Below are positions 26,874 to 41,608 of a stretch of DNA of 64,000 bases, one piece after another. Position numbers and translations under genes: made by a program. The stretch is from Saururus chinensis (lineage: Eukaryota; Streptophyta; Magnoliopsida; Piperales; Saururaceae). How positions within the stretch are numbered: the stretch's first letter is position 1; every line of letters starts with the position of its first letter. The notes under the pieces are model-generated. The model was given only the letters and a program-made list of their open reading frames with translations. It had not been told where the DNA came from and made no database searches. The stretch lies in NCBI GenBank assembly GCA_035235625.1, contig CP141145.1:33832668-33896667 (forward strand), read 5' to 3'.

Positions 26874-29800
26874 TAAGTCTTCCGCTAGAATCGTTTCTCA
26901 ATCTTTACTTTGTCGCCCTCGTGCGCTTGACCGGCCCCTGGACCGGGTTCGGCTCGGGTCAGGCATCGCCGGGGCGTGACACAAACGGTGTTACAAGCCG
27001 ATTTTTAGGCCAGCTGATTGAATGCCCTTGCAGGCATCGATAAGCTACACAACATATTTTGAGCATTTTATTTCCTATGCTTATTTCGATATTCCTACTT
27101 CCAAATGTTGTATATAATGTTTATGTAGAGTGCTTTGAGTTAGAATAAGCTACTGAGAAGATATGCTACTTATGTTGGGAATTATGGAGCATGTTTAAAT
27201 ATTTTGTGGAAGTACATGTTGATGGTTGGACATGTTAGTATGATTTTCTTGAATCTATGGTTGATGAATTCTTATGTCTCAAGCATGCTTCTTGCAAGGT
27301 TATGGTATGTTGATGAACTGATGTGCCATCTTGTAGTGTGAATAAATTGTGGGTGAATAGTGATACCATGTTCTAGTTTCAAGTGTGGATTAAATATGCT
27401 TGTAGGAAATTGAGCATTAGTTTTCACATGATTGGAATGATGGTTTTCGGATGGATTTCACCCATAACTTCAGTTAGGAAGTATGTTTAGATTTCATTAA
27501 AGCATGTGTGTATTGCCTTGTGAGCTATTGTCAAGCATGGCCATGTGCTTAGGAATGTATGCACACACATGGGGGGGAAATTTATGATGAAATTGTAGTT
27601 GTTTATGATTCAAATATGATTGCATGTGGGGATTGATAGGAGCACATTCCACGTGTTGGAATTCATGTAGAGATTGCTCACTGATGTATCATGTTGCATG
27701 TATCATGAACTGGATTTTATGAATGAGACTTTACCGATGTTTAGCCATGGTTGATTGATGGAATGCAATGATGTGAGACTACGTGCTGAATTAATCGATC
27801 GTTGGCTTAATCGGAACTTGGTTGGTCCGAAAGGACATGATTTCGATTTGAGTTCTTAAGTGGAAAATGGATACTCCCCGGGTTGAGTCAATCTGAATTG
27901 TTGACGCGATTGAGATTTATTTATTGAGACAGTCAAACTTGGACCCTAAAAATCCAGAGTGGTATGCCTTCGTGCACCGGCTACCATGTATTCTAGGTTC
28001 CCTATGTGGGATTCAGACTCTCTTACTGTAGAGATGTCTAGGGCGAACACACTGCTCTAGGTTCACGTAAGGAATTCAGATGTTCTTGGCCAAGACTGTC
28101 CAGAGCGAGCAGACCAGCTCTAGGTTTTCGTAAGGAATTCAGACCTTCCTTTTGGATTGTTTAGGGCGAGCAGTGGGGCTAACTACCCCAAACACCCCAA
28201 GTTTCAGCAAGGAATTCGGACTGTGTCTAGATCGGGCAATGCCCTAGGTTTCCAGTTAGGAAATCAGACTACGTCTAGGGCGGGTGATATGATTGTATTT
28301 CTCTCCATGATAGAGACATTCACCATTTGTTATTGATGCATGTGTATGAGATAATATTATGCCCATATTACACAGGTTGTGCAGGGGTATTTTGAGATTA
28401 TGTAACACGTGTGGATTTGATTTATTATGCATGATTTAGTATAGTGTGATTGAGACACTTATCGTGCAGGGTGAATGTTTTATGGATGAGTTATATGAAT
28501 CTGTATTATGTGATTATGTATGTTAGAGACACTTCTCATGCAGGTTTATGTGATATGAATACAGGATCTAAATTGTGTGATTGAGACACTATTATGCAGG
28601 TGTATGTAATACGGTTCCATGATCAAAAGTGTGTGAGAGACACATCTTATGCGGATTATATGTGATATTATGCTTGATTATGATTTGGATAAGGATGACT
28701 ACCTATGTAGGATGGATGCTATGTTGTAATATGATCATTTATGCCTTGACTTGATATATGTGTTATATGTATGCTAGATCTTTTACTTATGGATAAGTAG
28801 GGGATCAGTAAGAGGTTGATCAAAAAAAGGGTATACCATATCATTTATGGATCTGAATTGCCATGATGTTATGTCATGATGATTTTTTGATTTTTGTTGC
28901 TGTCATCAAACCATTACTGAGTTTCGTCCCCATTTTTGTAATTTGTTTTGGGGCTGCACGATGTGACGTGCAAACGAGCATGATGCTTTGTACGAGGGAC
29001 GACATGGGTACCTATGGGATTAGCTTTCGTCACATTATGATGGTGTTTTACAATTTGATTTATCATTTCTGGCACTTGAGAACATCCTGTGGTGGATTAT
29101 GTATGTTACTCGTATTTATTTGTTGTTGTTAGACATCTCTGAACTTTTTAGATTTTGAGCCATGTGTAGGCTCTAGAGATCGTGATGTGGGTTGTGTGTG
29201 AAGATGATTATGATGGCTTATTTTATTATCCTCTTTATCCTTATTTTTCTTGCTCAAAGGATGTGAGGTGCGCTACTCTGTTAGTCGAACCACCCGTATG
29301 AGGGACTAAATCTTCCACAATTTGATAATATGTTAAATTCTGTCGCCCTCGTGTGCTGACCGGCCCTTGGACCGGGTTCGGTTTGGCTCGGGTCGGGCGG
29401 AGCCAGTGTATGACAATTTAGCCTAATGGCTATTACATACATCAGACATCACAAAATCATATACGTTAAAATACATATATCCTTATATTTAAGTACATCA
29501 TTCTGAGTTAGACTGAAATCTCATAAATCATCGGAGTCAGATAGAAATCTTATAAATCATTAGAGTTAGACAGAAATCTCATAAATTATTAAAGTGAGAT
29601 AGAAATCTCATAAATCATCTGAGTCAAACGGAAGGTAACAAATCAACGGAATGACTCATCTTTCTCTATCACAGAGCAGAGCAGAGCAGAACACAACAAA
29701 GTGGAATGGATCATATCAGATCCCATTCGACCACATCGGATCTCATCTAACCATGTTAAATCATATTAGATTAGATCGGAGCATAGATCATAACAGAGTG

Positions 29801-30086
29801 TATAAGAGATTATTAAATCATATTAGATCATAGCAACTTCATATATCTTAATTAGTATATTAATATCACTAATTAAGATGCTCATGAATATAAGTCATTT
29901 AACATCCTTAACTACTTAATATGCCTACATATTCTTATACTTATATTAAAACAGAAGGTCATAAATGCTCGCTCCTTTGAAATATCGAAAGTGGTGGTGT
30001 TCAGAGTTGTTTGTTCCATTAGGGCAAAGATGGTAGTCAGACCCTCCTCTCACCTAGAGATGCTTCTTGCTCTTTGCGCCTGTAGG

Positions 30087-31843
30087 TGTCACGCCCGAGG
30101 TTTTTTCCCACACATTTACTTTAAAATTTTACTAAAATTATATTTCAAAACACGAATGTAAATCAAATTAAACAATAAAATTTAAAACGTGTGAAAATAA
30201 TTTTCGTAAATTAATTCATCATACGACAAAACTAACTAACATTCTCAGGCGTGACCTAAAACAAAAATATAAAAGTAAAACCTACCATGGCCATGGGCTT
30301 TAAAAGCAAATATATCCCAGGCCTTTCTGAGTACAAGTTCTTTAATAGTCTGTGTTTTAATTCATACATATATACACAAGTCCAAAAAATAATATATTTA
30401 ACTCTCACCTTAAGTAATATATGAGATCATGGCACTAAAATCCACACAGCCTCACTACGAGTCTATTGTACTCAAAGTCGAGGAAGAATGGTCTGCCACG
30501 GGGAAAAGAGTCAACTCCAAAAAGCTATCGATCGACTTGCAAAGCCTCTTGGACGAAGGGGCTAAAAAAATAGGGTCAGTATTTTCATACTCAGTAGGAA
30601 AGTACCCAGTAGGGGAAATGTAACAGCCGCCCATTTTTTTTCATAATATAAAATAATATTTAATATGCATAATTAGTATGTAATCATGCATAACAGCCGT
30701 TAACGAGAAACAACCAAAAATTTTAATAGAATATGTCAAAGTAAGTGCACAACCAAAAATTTTAAAATATATTAACAAAAATTTATAACATAAACATAAT
30801 GTACATACCAAAGTTTACTGTACATTGAGCTAGTAGTTATACCAAAAATAATTATTCTGGCACATCGTGCCTTTACATATCGGTCATATATTTTTACATA
30901 AACACACAACTATTTAAAAGATATTTTCTTCATTCACTTCTCCCATTGTTGCATCACTTACAAAGTTTGGAGGGGCGTGAGTATATTTATACTAAGTTGG
31001 ATTATTTAAAATCTAAAAAAATGCTTAACAAAACATTTTTAAAATCAATCAAAACAAGTTCACAAATTCGATCATATCCACAAGCCGCGATACCCAACGG
31101 CCTACCTTCGTGCTCATGGGACAATGGAGGCCACTAAGGGAAGGAGTTTCCCCATGATGCTCCTCACTGTGCGCGCCACTAGCCGATTATTTTCTTGGAG
31201 GACATCAAAATAATGTACAACACTACACTACGTGGTGCGTACAAAATCATTTCATATTGATGTATGTAGCAAAAATCCAACCAACGTTATACTTATATGT
31301 AAATCAAATACTTCAAAAGAAACTGACTCCAATAAGAAAAGCAGTTATTTAGACTTTAAAACACCCTACCTTAACCTTGGGTAAAGGATGCGTAAATATA
31401 GAGGCTTTAGAAGATGAAAATAACCCCACCACAGTGTTCAGCATGATCACTTTAGTGGAGAACACCCTTTGAATGAGTAGAATCAGACTTGAAACGACCA
31501 GAAATAGTATAAATAGGATGTGGAGAAAACGAAGAGGAAGATAAGGTTTTCTCGATCTTAGGGAGGTCGGTTTAAGAAAATAACCCTTCCATTTTGAAGA
31601 ATACCCTCGATTTAGTAGGAAATAGTTTTTGAATGGGTTAAAACGGATGTAAGATTGCTCAGAAGTGAAGAAAACTAGAAGAGAATGCAGAATTGAGGGT
31701 GAAAACCAATTTTCACCTCGTCCCCCTTATATAGGCAGCGACATCGCCATTTTTGGTGGCGCTACCAAAAATGGTGGCATGAACATGCGTCAGCACATTC
31801 ATCATGCGCCCGAACATGAGTCTCGTGCGATCGCGCATGCACA

Positions 31844-31875
<32 letters not shown>

Positions 31876-34602
31876 TTACCTTAAAACTTAAAATCGTCAT
31901 AACTATTTACCCCGATCTCCGTTTTGCGCGTTCTTAGTGCCGTTGGACTCATATTGATGAGCCCTACGAAAACACGACACTTATTAATATGTTTACCCAT
32001 ATTTTACAAGTGAGTCCAGTTTAGTTATGTCACGCTTCTCAAGGTCATAATTTTCACTCCCGACCTCCGATTTACATGGTTTTTGACTCGTTATGTTCAT
32101 TTGTTCGAGCTCTACCATAATATTATAAAGCTCATGTGTACTTAGAACTCACTCTTACCCTTACAATCTTACAGATCTTTGCGTAACCTTACTTGTCAAA
32201 CTCATATTCCATGTCAACATACGGTTACCATTATATACTTACAGCCTTACACCTTGCACCGTCCGCCTTAAAACCAAAACGTCTTACTCGAACTCCTCAA
32301 ATGGAATCCTTTAAACCAAAGTCCCGTCATCAAATAGTCCCCCAAAGGCGCTCTGAATCTTAAGTCTTTAAAATTCCTGTATCCCCTAAAGCTCTTGCTC
32401 ATTGCTCTAATGCATCCTCCGATTCAATCCAAACTGATCATCCAATCTTGTAAAGTCTAACTTTTGCTGGTCATTCATAAGTCTTCCCTTGTCTGGCATA
32501 CAGTTTTAACTTCCACATCATAATCCTTGAAATACCCCTTCAACAAACTTACAATCAAACGCCCATAATCGTGCTCATCGACCATAGTCCACCAGCCCAC
32601 AAACGAAGATTTATCACACTCCGATCACATACACATAGTTCATAACAACTTACTACCGTACCCTTGGTTTTCAGTAACATACGCATAATTCACATACATA
32701 AAACATGCTCATTTAATTAGCATTTATCATGCAAAACATTAAGTTATAACCTCCTAGCATGCTACTACACAACCAAAGCATTCTATAATGAAATTACAAG
32801 TTCAAGGTCCCCTACCTCCTAATCCACATGAGTTTGATGGCGAGCAAACGATGGTGGCGGCGTTGATGGCGGAATAGGCGGCCAAAAGCATTGCAGTGAG
32901 AGAGTTGTTGTCACGAAGATTTTCAGAGATGCTGGAATTAATCTAAATAAGGTTAGACTAATTTCACTTAAAGCATAAGACTGGGCACACTAGGGTGGCC
33001 AAACACAAGGTCATGCCACTAGGGATGGCAAAAGCGACCACAGAGTAGGAGGTGACTAATTGGAGGTCAGCCAACAACCGAATACACTTCATTGGCCACA
33101 AAACGTTAAAATAGACAGCAAACCACATTCAACGGAAATAATTCCACATTGTTGAAGTCTCACCACATGGTGGAGGACTTGGTTGCGTACTCATGGACAT
33201 AAAGGAGACAAAGGAGGGCTTTAATGGCCATATTGCCTAGTGGTAGTGTCATTCAATATCATACGCCACAAAGATGGTGCCTTTAGCCTAAATTGAGTGC
33301 ACAACATTTCTAAACGCTACTCACAACCAAATCATCATACCTATGGTCGTGAATCAAGCACAACTTACGGTGGAAGATATGGGCACAACATCGATCAAGC
33401 CTTCGATGGGCTGAGTCTAATGACTGACAACATTACTTCCCCTTGGAAGAATCGGAATTCAGGAACTCTTTCCCATAGGTTTCTAGGCCATGCATAACAA
33501 AAGTGGGGGTGGAGAGGTAGAATTGGGCCAGAATTGTTGGCCCTTGATGTCACTGGGCCGGGGCAAAGCCCACGTCAGTTGGAGATACAACCCAAATTCG
33601 TGGAATGTCAAGCTAGATGGGTTGCCCCTTAGTTGGAACAGGGCGTGCGATAGATATAAGGGTTTAGTGGAGGGCAATAATGTGCCAAGTTGGGGCGGCA
33701 AACATGCATTGCCAGGCCACAAATGGCTAGACACGGACTGGGGCCAAACCTAGAGACGGCAGCAACTCAGTAGTCACTGGATCGCGACAAGTCAAATGGA
33801 CATCAGTGCGATGACGTCCGACAGTGAAGAATGGATGCCACCAGAGAAAGGGGCAAATCTTTATCTTGCACAGGTCGGCTGGTCGAGCAAACAAGCACCG
33901 ATTGGGGTAGGGAGGCAGACCTCGGCACCTTATCGTCGGCTCGAGGTGGCATATTGAAGGTGGATCGGTGGTTTGTAAACGACAATAGAAACACAAGGCA
34001 GAAGAACAAAATTTATGTCTGGATCGAAATTGGGCAAAGGGTTTAGGGAGGCGGCGGCTAGGGTGTAGGTGGCAGGAGGGGTCATGGCCGGGGGAGAGCT
34101 ATGGTGGCAAGCTAGAGGCCATGCAGCCAGTGGTGACGGTGGATTGGGTGAAAATTCTCGAAAGGGGGGGTCACCAAGTCGAAACGGGAAAAGGGAGGAA
34201 GAGACAGCGGTGGTAGGCGGCGCCAGGCGGAGGCCAATAGGGCTGAAGCCAGTGGCTGGCACTGGCAGCCCCTCCAGCCTCACACAGTGAATGGAGACAC
34301 TGTTCATCCCCTTGGGTCGGGCGCGCCCATTCTTATATATAATTTTTTTTCATTTATGTTCTCCTTTGTGTCGCATCCTTTTCTCTCCCGTTTTCGCGCT
34401 AAAAAAATTCTGTGATGCATCGAGGACCTACGACTAAACACCACTCCTGACTCTTACAGTTATGAATATTATGATCAATTAAAAATATAGATTCGCCAAA
34501 GCGTTAAATTTCTCTGTCAAAAATACGAACAAAAAATAGCATAACATTGTAGAAAAATTGCAGAAAGTAGCAAAAAATTACAAAAAAATCAAGGATGTTA
34601 CA
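30087..34602 (-). mobile_element. Solo LTR D2 (inverted), inside C1
   Basis: It starts TGTCACGCCCGAGG and ends AAGGATGTTACA. Flanks GTAGG (30082-30086) and ATAGG (34603-34607) match at four of five bases, and C1 sequence continues across the insertion. It carries a C-type LTR at 30,619 and lacks about 1.1 kb relative to D6 and D7 at that place. Its GC-rich part (32,840-34,300) is an inverted copy of D1 sequence on the other side of 34,603-34,957. Confidence 0.75.
30619..32130 (-). mobile_element. C-type LTR nested in D2, right end truncated
   Basis: It begins TGTAACAGCCGCCC immediately after D-family sequence. Its right part (31,930-32,110) aligns with the last part of C2, including GTGCCGTTGGACT and TTCGAGCTCTAC. 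The terminus is missing and D sequence resumes at about 32,130. A minus-strand TATATAAG at 31,726-31,733 is the likely promoter. The right border is approximate. Confidence 0.55.
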
Positions 34603-34957
34603 ATAGGCGACGAACAAAATATCCCCTTACCTAGAGACACTTTCTTATTTCTGCACTCGTAAGTTGTGGATAGAACCTCCCCTTAACCTGAGGATGTTTC
34701 TTTTACTGTGTAGCCCTTCAATGGAGGGCAGAGCTTCCCCTACTCTGCGCCACTTCTCTGGTTGTGGCCTGATGATAGAGGACAAAGCTCCCTCTTACCC
34801 TAGGCATCTTCTCTTTCTTTGGTGCTCGAGGGCGACGGGTAGAGCCTCTTCTTGCCTCGGGATGTTTTCCCCTTATACAGTCATCAACTCAAAGAATGGA
34901 CCCTTCCATTGCATAGAACACGTTTGATTTAGTTAAGAACATCTCTTAAACATAATA

Positions 34958-37900
34958 TGTAACATCCCTGATTTTTTTATAATTTTTTTGCATTTTTTGC
35001 AATTTTTTGTAATTTTTTGCAATGTTCTACAGTTTTTGCTCGTATTTTTGACGAAAAAAATTTGATGCTTCGATGTATCCGTATTTGTAATACTCATCAC
35101 CGTAGGAGTCGGAAGTAGTATTTAGTCACGGGTCATGGGCCTCGACACATCCCAAAAAAAATTTTCAGCGCGAAAATTGGATGAGACACGGGAAGACAGA
35201 AACAGGAGACACACGGGAAGACAAAAACAGGAATAACAGAAGGTTAAAAATAAAAGAAAATTACATAACGCGGATCTGGTGTGCCTTAGCGCGCCTGACC
35301 CGTGGAGTGTACATTGAATAGGGGGCAGCCCTTCACTGTTTGAGGCCGGAGCCGCCACCGCCCATGGCTGCCGGCTTCCGCCCAGTCGGCCTCAGCCTGG
35401 CGACGTTGCCGCCACCTCACAGACCTGGCTCCGCCGCCCCGGCCACCGCTCTTCCTCTCTTTCCCATTTCGGCCTAGTGACCCCTTTTTGAATTTTTGCC
35501 AGATCTGCTGCCGCCTCTGTCTGCGTGGTTGCAAGCTCGCCACCACAGCTCCATACCGGCTAGGATGACCTCCGGCCACTGGCATCCCGGCCTCCCCGCC
35601 CCTCCTTTGATGTTGCGAGGTAAAATCTCTGCACCCATTTTTTTTGTTATGTCTGGGATGTGGCCGCTGACCGTGCCGGCGATGGCCGGTCGCTGCCAAA
35701 TGGTCTTTGTCCTCACCTCGGCCCGACGGTGACAAGTCTACCACCCCAAACCGGACCGCCGTCTTCCCGACCAGTCACCTCTCCTTCCACCATTTTTGAC
35801 GGAGCATTGTTTTCTTTTTTTGTTCTATTCTGTCACTGTGTGTTGCGGCCATTGGCTGTGTCGCAGGTGGCCGGCCACAGTGACCGGCCTTTGGCTCTCC
35901 CCCATCTTGGTGACGGTAGGGCGGCCACCCTGGCCGCCGCCCTGGCTGCTGCCTTCCTCTATTCTCTGCCCTACTCCGGTTGGGACAAAAACAAACTTTC
36001 CCTTTTTCCTTGATTGGTCTGTCTTTTATTTTGATGTCGTCCGCCACTGATTGGCCTTTGGCCTATTGTAGACAAAGGACGGTAAGGCCACCCTTGGCCG
36101 ACTATTGGCTTGAATTGGCATTTTTTCTCCGATTCCCTCTTCTACCCAATTCCAATCCGGTCAAAATGTCTTCAGTAATTTTTTGTCGTTATTTTCACTG
36201 TTGGTTACCACCTACTCATTGGCTTCCGGATTGCTGCCTCGAGCCGAAGACGATGAGGTGACGAGGTCTAACCTCCTGCATCCATTGGTCTTGATTCGTT
36301 TAATTGGCTGACCCACATTAGAGCAAAGTTGCATTATTTTCTCGGGCTGCGTCCATCCCCCACAGTCGGATGTCATACGATATTGGGCCGATGTCCATTG
36401 GACTTGCCACTATTCAACGACTGTCAAGTCCCGTCTTCTCCCAAGTCTAGCCCCATTTGGCCATTTGTGGCCCAACGATGCATGTTTGCCACCCCAACTT
36501 GGCACACTATTTCCCCCTACTAAATCGGGTTTCTTCAATTCTCTACTCGGCTGTTCTGCCGCAGACAACTACGAAAACGGGCTTAACCTAACAATGGCAA
36601 GGGGCCACCGCTCCCGGTCTCCTCTGCATGTCTTCTGCACACACCAGATGCCCCTAAACTTTGGGCTACATCTCCGACTGCCACTATTGGGCCCCACTCC
36701 AACCCAAGCCAATGTGTCCACCTTGTTATTGCGCAGACTTGGGCCGCATGTCCTGTAATGACCTAACCCTAGCTGGGCCCACAAAATCACTAATAGAAAA
36801 TTTTCTCTTTCCTTAAGTCGGGAATCATCATATGTGTGCGAGAGGTACAACAATCGTCTATATACTATGGAGTTTAAAGGCTTCCTCATACATAGACTTA
36901 GGTTGTAATAGGCATATACATCGTGTGAAAAATAACATAGAACATATATTTATAATTAATTTGGATCGGGCCAATGTTGACTTATCGTTGGTTGCCTACG
37001 TACGTATTGGATATTATTCTAACACGATCGGATCCGAATGTAGCTTTGCCTAATGGCTAATACATACAACAAGTGTCACAAAATTATATATGTTAAAATA
37101 CATATATACTGATATTTAGTCGGAGTTATACAAAAATTCTTCATATATCGGACTCAAGCATAAATTTATAAGTTAACGAAATTGTACATCTTGCTCTACC
37201 ACAAAACGAGATCAAAACCACATATATACATCTCGCTCTATCACTGAGCTGAGACCGAAGACACATATTACACGTCTCGCTCTACTCTAGAGCGAGACTA
37301 CACACAACATAGCATATAAGCGTACATCATGTCATATAAAGCACACATCATGGCATATAAGCACACATCATGGCTTATAAGCATAGAAAGCATATGGATC
37401 ATAGCATAACACACATCATAACTAGCACATGTCATTTTATAATTAAAATAGGAAATTAGAAATGCTTACTCCCATCATGTCTCGTAAGGTATTGATATTC
37501 GGATTTACTTGTTCCTTCAGGGCATCCTCCCCTTCAGATCCGAAGGTAGTAGACAAAGCTTCCTCTAGCATTTATATGTCCCTCGTCTTGCATTGAAAGA
37601 CTACGTACAAACATTCTCCTTACCAGAGACTTCTCATTTTTTGCGCTCGTGAGCAGTGGACAAAACCTCCCCTACTTTAGATTGTTTCTCTTATTGAGGC
37701 TCGATAACTACGGATAGAACCCCGTCTTGCTCCGGGTCTCTTTTTCTTGCTCCGGTGTTCAAGGATGACGAACATGGCCTCTCCATTACATAGAACACAC
37801 TTGATTTAGTCAAAAACGCCTCTTGAATCGACTAAATCAGAGTTAAGATGACCAGAAACAAAGAAAATGAAGTTGGTCGGTGCTTGAAGATAACAGGCAG

Positions 37901-40900
37901 AACCTTTCCTTGTCTTGGGGCATTTCCTCCCTATACGGACTCCAACTCGAAGAAATGACCCATACATCATGTAGAGCACACTCAATTTAGTAGGAAGTGG
38001 GTCTTGAATGGCCTTAATCGGCCTTAGAATGGTGAGAAACAAGGTAGAAGAAGGTCTCCATGAAAACAGAACAAAAATGGGGGTTTTATAGGCCCCGGCA
38101 TGGGTTGCACCCACATATCTGTGGTGTCGGCGGAATGAACTGCGACGCCCGCGGTTCCACGGGTGCACATGCCCCACATCAGCCTGCACTATGGCATGCC
38201 AGCCATGCGCCAGCCAGCGCCGTTTTTCTTTTTCTTTTATTTTTTTTATAAAAGTCTAAATCTTCAAACACGCGTATCACCCCCCGGATTCGGATTCATG
38301 CGTTCTAGGTACCGTTGGACTTGTATTGATGAGCTTCGATATTAACCCACTAAAAGCAATAAATTGTGCTCTTTCTAAGTAGGCCTTGCCTATTTTCTAT
38401 GATTCTCGAAGGTCGTAACTTCCGGTCCCGACCTCTGTTTTGCCCGTTCTTTGATTCACTACGCTTGTTTCTTCGAGCTCTACTCAAATACGGAGGTTTC
38501 AACCCTTGAAACCATCTATAATTTATTAGAAAAATCACTAATTACCTCTAACCCCCTTGGTTAGACGTAATTGGAAAAGCGGGGTATTACATGTCCTACC
38601 GATGTGGGCTTTGCCCCTGCCCAGTGACAAGAAGGGCCAACAATTCTGGCCCGATTCCAGCTCTGATCCTCACTTCCTATTACGCATGACCCAAAACCTA
38701 TGGGAAAGTGTTCCTGAATTCTGTTTCTTCTAAAGGGAGGTATTATTGTAAGCCATTAGACTCATCCCATCGAAGGCTCGACCAATGTCGTGCCAATATT
38801 TTCCACCGTAAGCCGTGCTTGATGCACAATCTTCCATACGACGATTTGATTGTGGGTAAGCATTTAGAAATTATGCTACCTTTGTCAACCACCTACGCCG
38901 GGCCTTAGTGCCTCAACTTGTGTTTATGGAATGACTCCACCATTCGGCAATATGGTCGTTAAAACCCTCCTCTGCATCCCTTATGTACTTAAGTACGCAA
39001 CGAAGTCCTATGCCATGTTGTGAGGCTTCGACAATGTGGAATTGTTACCGCTGGATGTAGTCTGTGGTCTACTTTAGTGTTGTGGCCAACATATGTTTTA
39101 AATTGGCTGACCTCCAATTAGTCACCTCTTATTCTATGGTCACTTTTGCCATCCCTAGGGACGCGACCTTGTGTTCGATCGCCCTAGAGCGCCTAGTCTT
39201 TACCTTGAATGAAATTAATCAAACATTATTGAGATTAATTTCAGCATCTCTGAAAATCCTCGGGACAACAATGACTCTTTTAGTGCGATGTTTTTGGTAA
39301 CCTATACCGCTATCGATGCCACCACTGTTGTTTGCTCACCATCAAACTGTTGTGGATTATGAAGTAGGGGACCTTGAACTCGTAATTTTATTATAGCATG
39401 CTTTGATTGTGTAGTAGCATGCTAAGAGTTTATAATTTAATGTTCTGCATGATTATACTGATTATATAAGCATGTTGTTTGTATGTGAATTGTGCATATG
39501 TCAATAAAGACTAAGGGGTAAGTAGTAAGTTCCTATGAATTGTATGTATGTGACCAGAGTACGTGATCTTTGTTGTGGGCTGGCAGTATGTGATCGATGG
39601 GCACCAGTGGGAGTGTTTGATTGTAAGTTTGGCAAAGGATACTTCATAGTCCATGATGTGGAAACTATGACTGTATGTCGGGAGAGGAAAGAAGAAAACT
39701 AGATGAGAGAAGGTTGGACTTGATGAGATTGGGGGATCGGTTTGGATTGAGTCTAATGGTGTATTGGAGCAACGAGCTAAAGGCTTCGGGGATGTAAGGA
39801 TTTAGAAAACTTAAGGTTCAGAACATCTTGGGGGATTGTGAATTAGTAAGAGGTAACGACATAATTATACATGCATAATGTACGTAATATAAATTGTAAT
39901 GAAGGAATAATAAGTAAGGAATTAGTAAGGGTTTGATGACAAGACTTAGGTCAAAAGGGTCTCATTTGAGGAGTTCGAGTAAGAAGATTCAGTGTCAAGG
40001 TGGATGGTGTAAGTTTTAAGGTTGTAAGTGTATGATGGTAAGATTATCAGTATGGAATTCGAGTTAAGTAAGGCTATGGAGAGATTGGTAAGGTTGTAAG
40101 TGTAAGGGTGGGGGATGAGTTAAGTAAAGAATGCCACCTTTGTGGATTGGAACTTCTGGATGGACATATTTCTAGCCTTATTGGTTGAAGAATGTAAAAT
40201 AGAAGTAGTTCCGAACATAATTGTACATGCATAAGTTACCTAATATGAACTTGAATGGTAAGTCACTCTAATTTGATAACGATGTGAGTTTGAGACTGAG
40301 GGTTTCAACAGATTAAGTTCCATTTTGTGCCAGTCAATAAGTAATCAACTGAGTGTCCTTCCTGGTCTATCCATGGTATTTTCTTGCGGGATTTAGTCTT
40401 GGTGTTGTATTTCGGCCCAGACGTTTGATACTCTGTTGAGAGTGCTGTAAGTTTTCGCCCTTTGTGGGCTTTGTATATTTTCTGCCTACAAATGACACTG
40501 TATATTCTGCTCAAGAGTGGCACTGTAAGATTCCTGCCCAAGAGTGGCACTGTATGTTTTTTGCCCCTAGTGGGCACTGTATGGCCCCAGAAAGTGGGCA
40601 TTTGCACGCTTAGGTAAGTAGTATCATGGATATGCTCTTACCTGTTTGATCCTATGCCCCATGAGCATAGGTGTGCCTTGCCTTTGGAAAAGCCCATGGT
40701 GTCTAGTTGTTCCCCGAAGGTTAAGGTGACGCCCCAGTGACATTCTCTTCCTTTTTGACGCTAGAGCTTATTAATGGTAATGAGCTTCAGTTGTCGGTAG
40801 TATGTGTATGATAGTAAGAGTAAGTTATATGTTTCAGATTCTGAGTAAGTTGTACGTGTAAGATTTAGAGTAAGTGTGAGCTTCTTTGGAAGACAATAAG

Positions 40901-41608
40901 AGTACGTTTATGTGTAAGAGTAAAATTGTATGAGTAAGGTCGTACAAGTGAGTTCTTACAAATAAGGTCGTACGAGTATGTGTATGTTGTAAGTGTAAAC
41001 GTACGTTTGTACGAGTAAGCTAATAAGACTTATTCAGAGTGTAAGTGTAAGAGCATGATTTATGATTAAGTATAAGTTCAGCTTGTACGATGATTTGTAT
41101 GTGTGACCATATTTATGTTTCCTTTTTTGTTTGCTTCATGTGGGATTGCATGGAAGCATCTATATATGAACTTACGAAGTTCATTAATTTATTTTTTCCC
41201 CGACTGGGTATTTTCCTATTAAGTATGAAAATACTCACCCTATCTTTTTAGCCGCTTCGTTCTGAGGCTTTTGCATGTTGTTCGATAGCTTCTTAGTTTG
41301 GACTTCTCCCTATGATGGACTATCCTTCCTCGACCTGGAGTGCAGGGAAATCGTAGTGAGACTATGTAGATTTTAGTACCACGATCTCATGTATTGGTTA
41401 AGGTAAGAAAACTGTATTATTTTCTAGACTTGTGTATCTATATATGAATAAGAACACAGACTGTTGAAGAACTTGTACTAAGAAAGGCCTGAGATGTATT
41501 CGTTTTTAAAGATCATGGTCATGGCGAGTTTTCTTTATATATTTTCATTTTGGGTCATGCCTGAGAATTTTAGTTTTGTCGTATGTTGAATTAATTTACG
41601 AAAAAATA
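34958..41608 (+). mobile_element. Solo LTR D1, inside C1, interrupted by C2
   Basis: It starts TGTAACATCCCTG. Its body matches D6 and, inverted, D2 and D7. The 3-prime end is lost: D sequence stops after ATTAATTTACGAAAA at about 41,608 and C1 resumes, so no target duplication can be checked. Own length without C2 is about 4.8 kb. It lies head-to-head with D2 across a 355 bp spacer of C1. Confidence 0.7.
36754..38591 (-). mobile_element. Solo LTR C2 (1,838 bp), inside D1
   Basis: It begins TGTAATGACC and ends GGGGTATTACA, with a perfect TGTCC duplication at 36749-36753 and 38592-38596. This is the intact reference for the C family. A TATAAAA box on the minus strand at 38,084-38,090, about 500 bp from the 38,591 end, suggests that the sense strand is minus. 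Confidence 0.88.

Larger units (their letters stand above)
22845..26981 (+). mobile_element. Solo LTR A2, internally deleted, interrupted by A3
   Basis: It starts TGTAAGGACCCTC and ends GGGGCGTGACA, with a perfect CAAAC duplication at 22840-22844 and 26982-26986. Own sequence is only about 780 bp: near 23,090 the 5-prime part jumps about 3 kb to the 3-prime part. B2 shows the empty target at about 62,970. Confidence 0.85.
21701..29415 (+). mobile_element. Solo LTR B1 (diverged A subfamily), interrupted by A2
   Basis: It begins TGTAAGAACTCTTG and ends GCCAGTGTATGACA. C1 sequence resumes at 29,416 exactly where C2 continues at about 37,041. Flanks ATTCT and ATTTA are only a partial 5 bp duplication; in B2 the left flank is ATTTT. 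Own length without A2 is about 3.57 kb. It shares with family A the start, the palindromic modules, the tandem repeats and the GGACCGGGTTCGG tail. Tandem repeats lie at about 27,975-28,290 and 28,440-28,650. Confidence 0.75.

Noticed and set aside
35286-36050. Several overlapping 80-150 codon frames in LTR D1
   Set aside because: These are the same GC-rich LTR block as in D7. The frames shift between copies and no retroelement protein motif is present.
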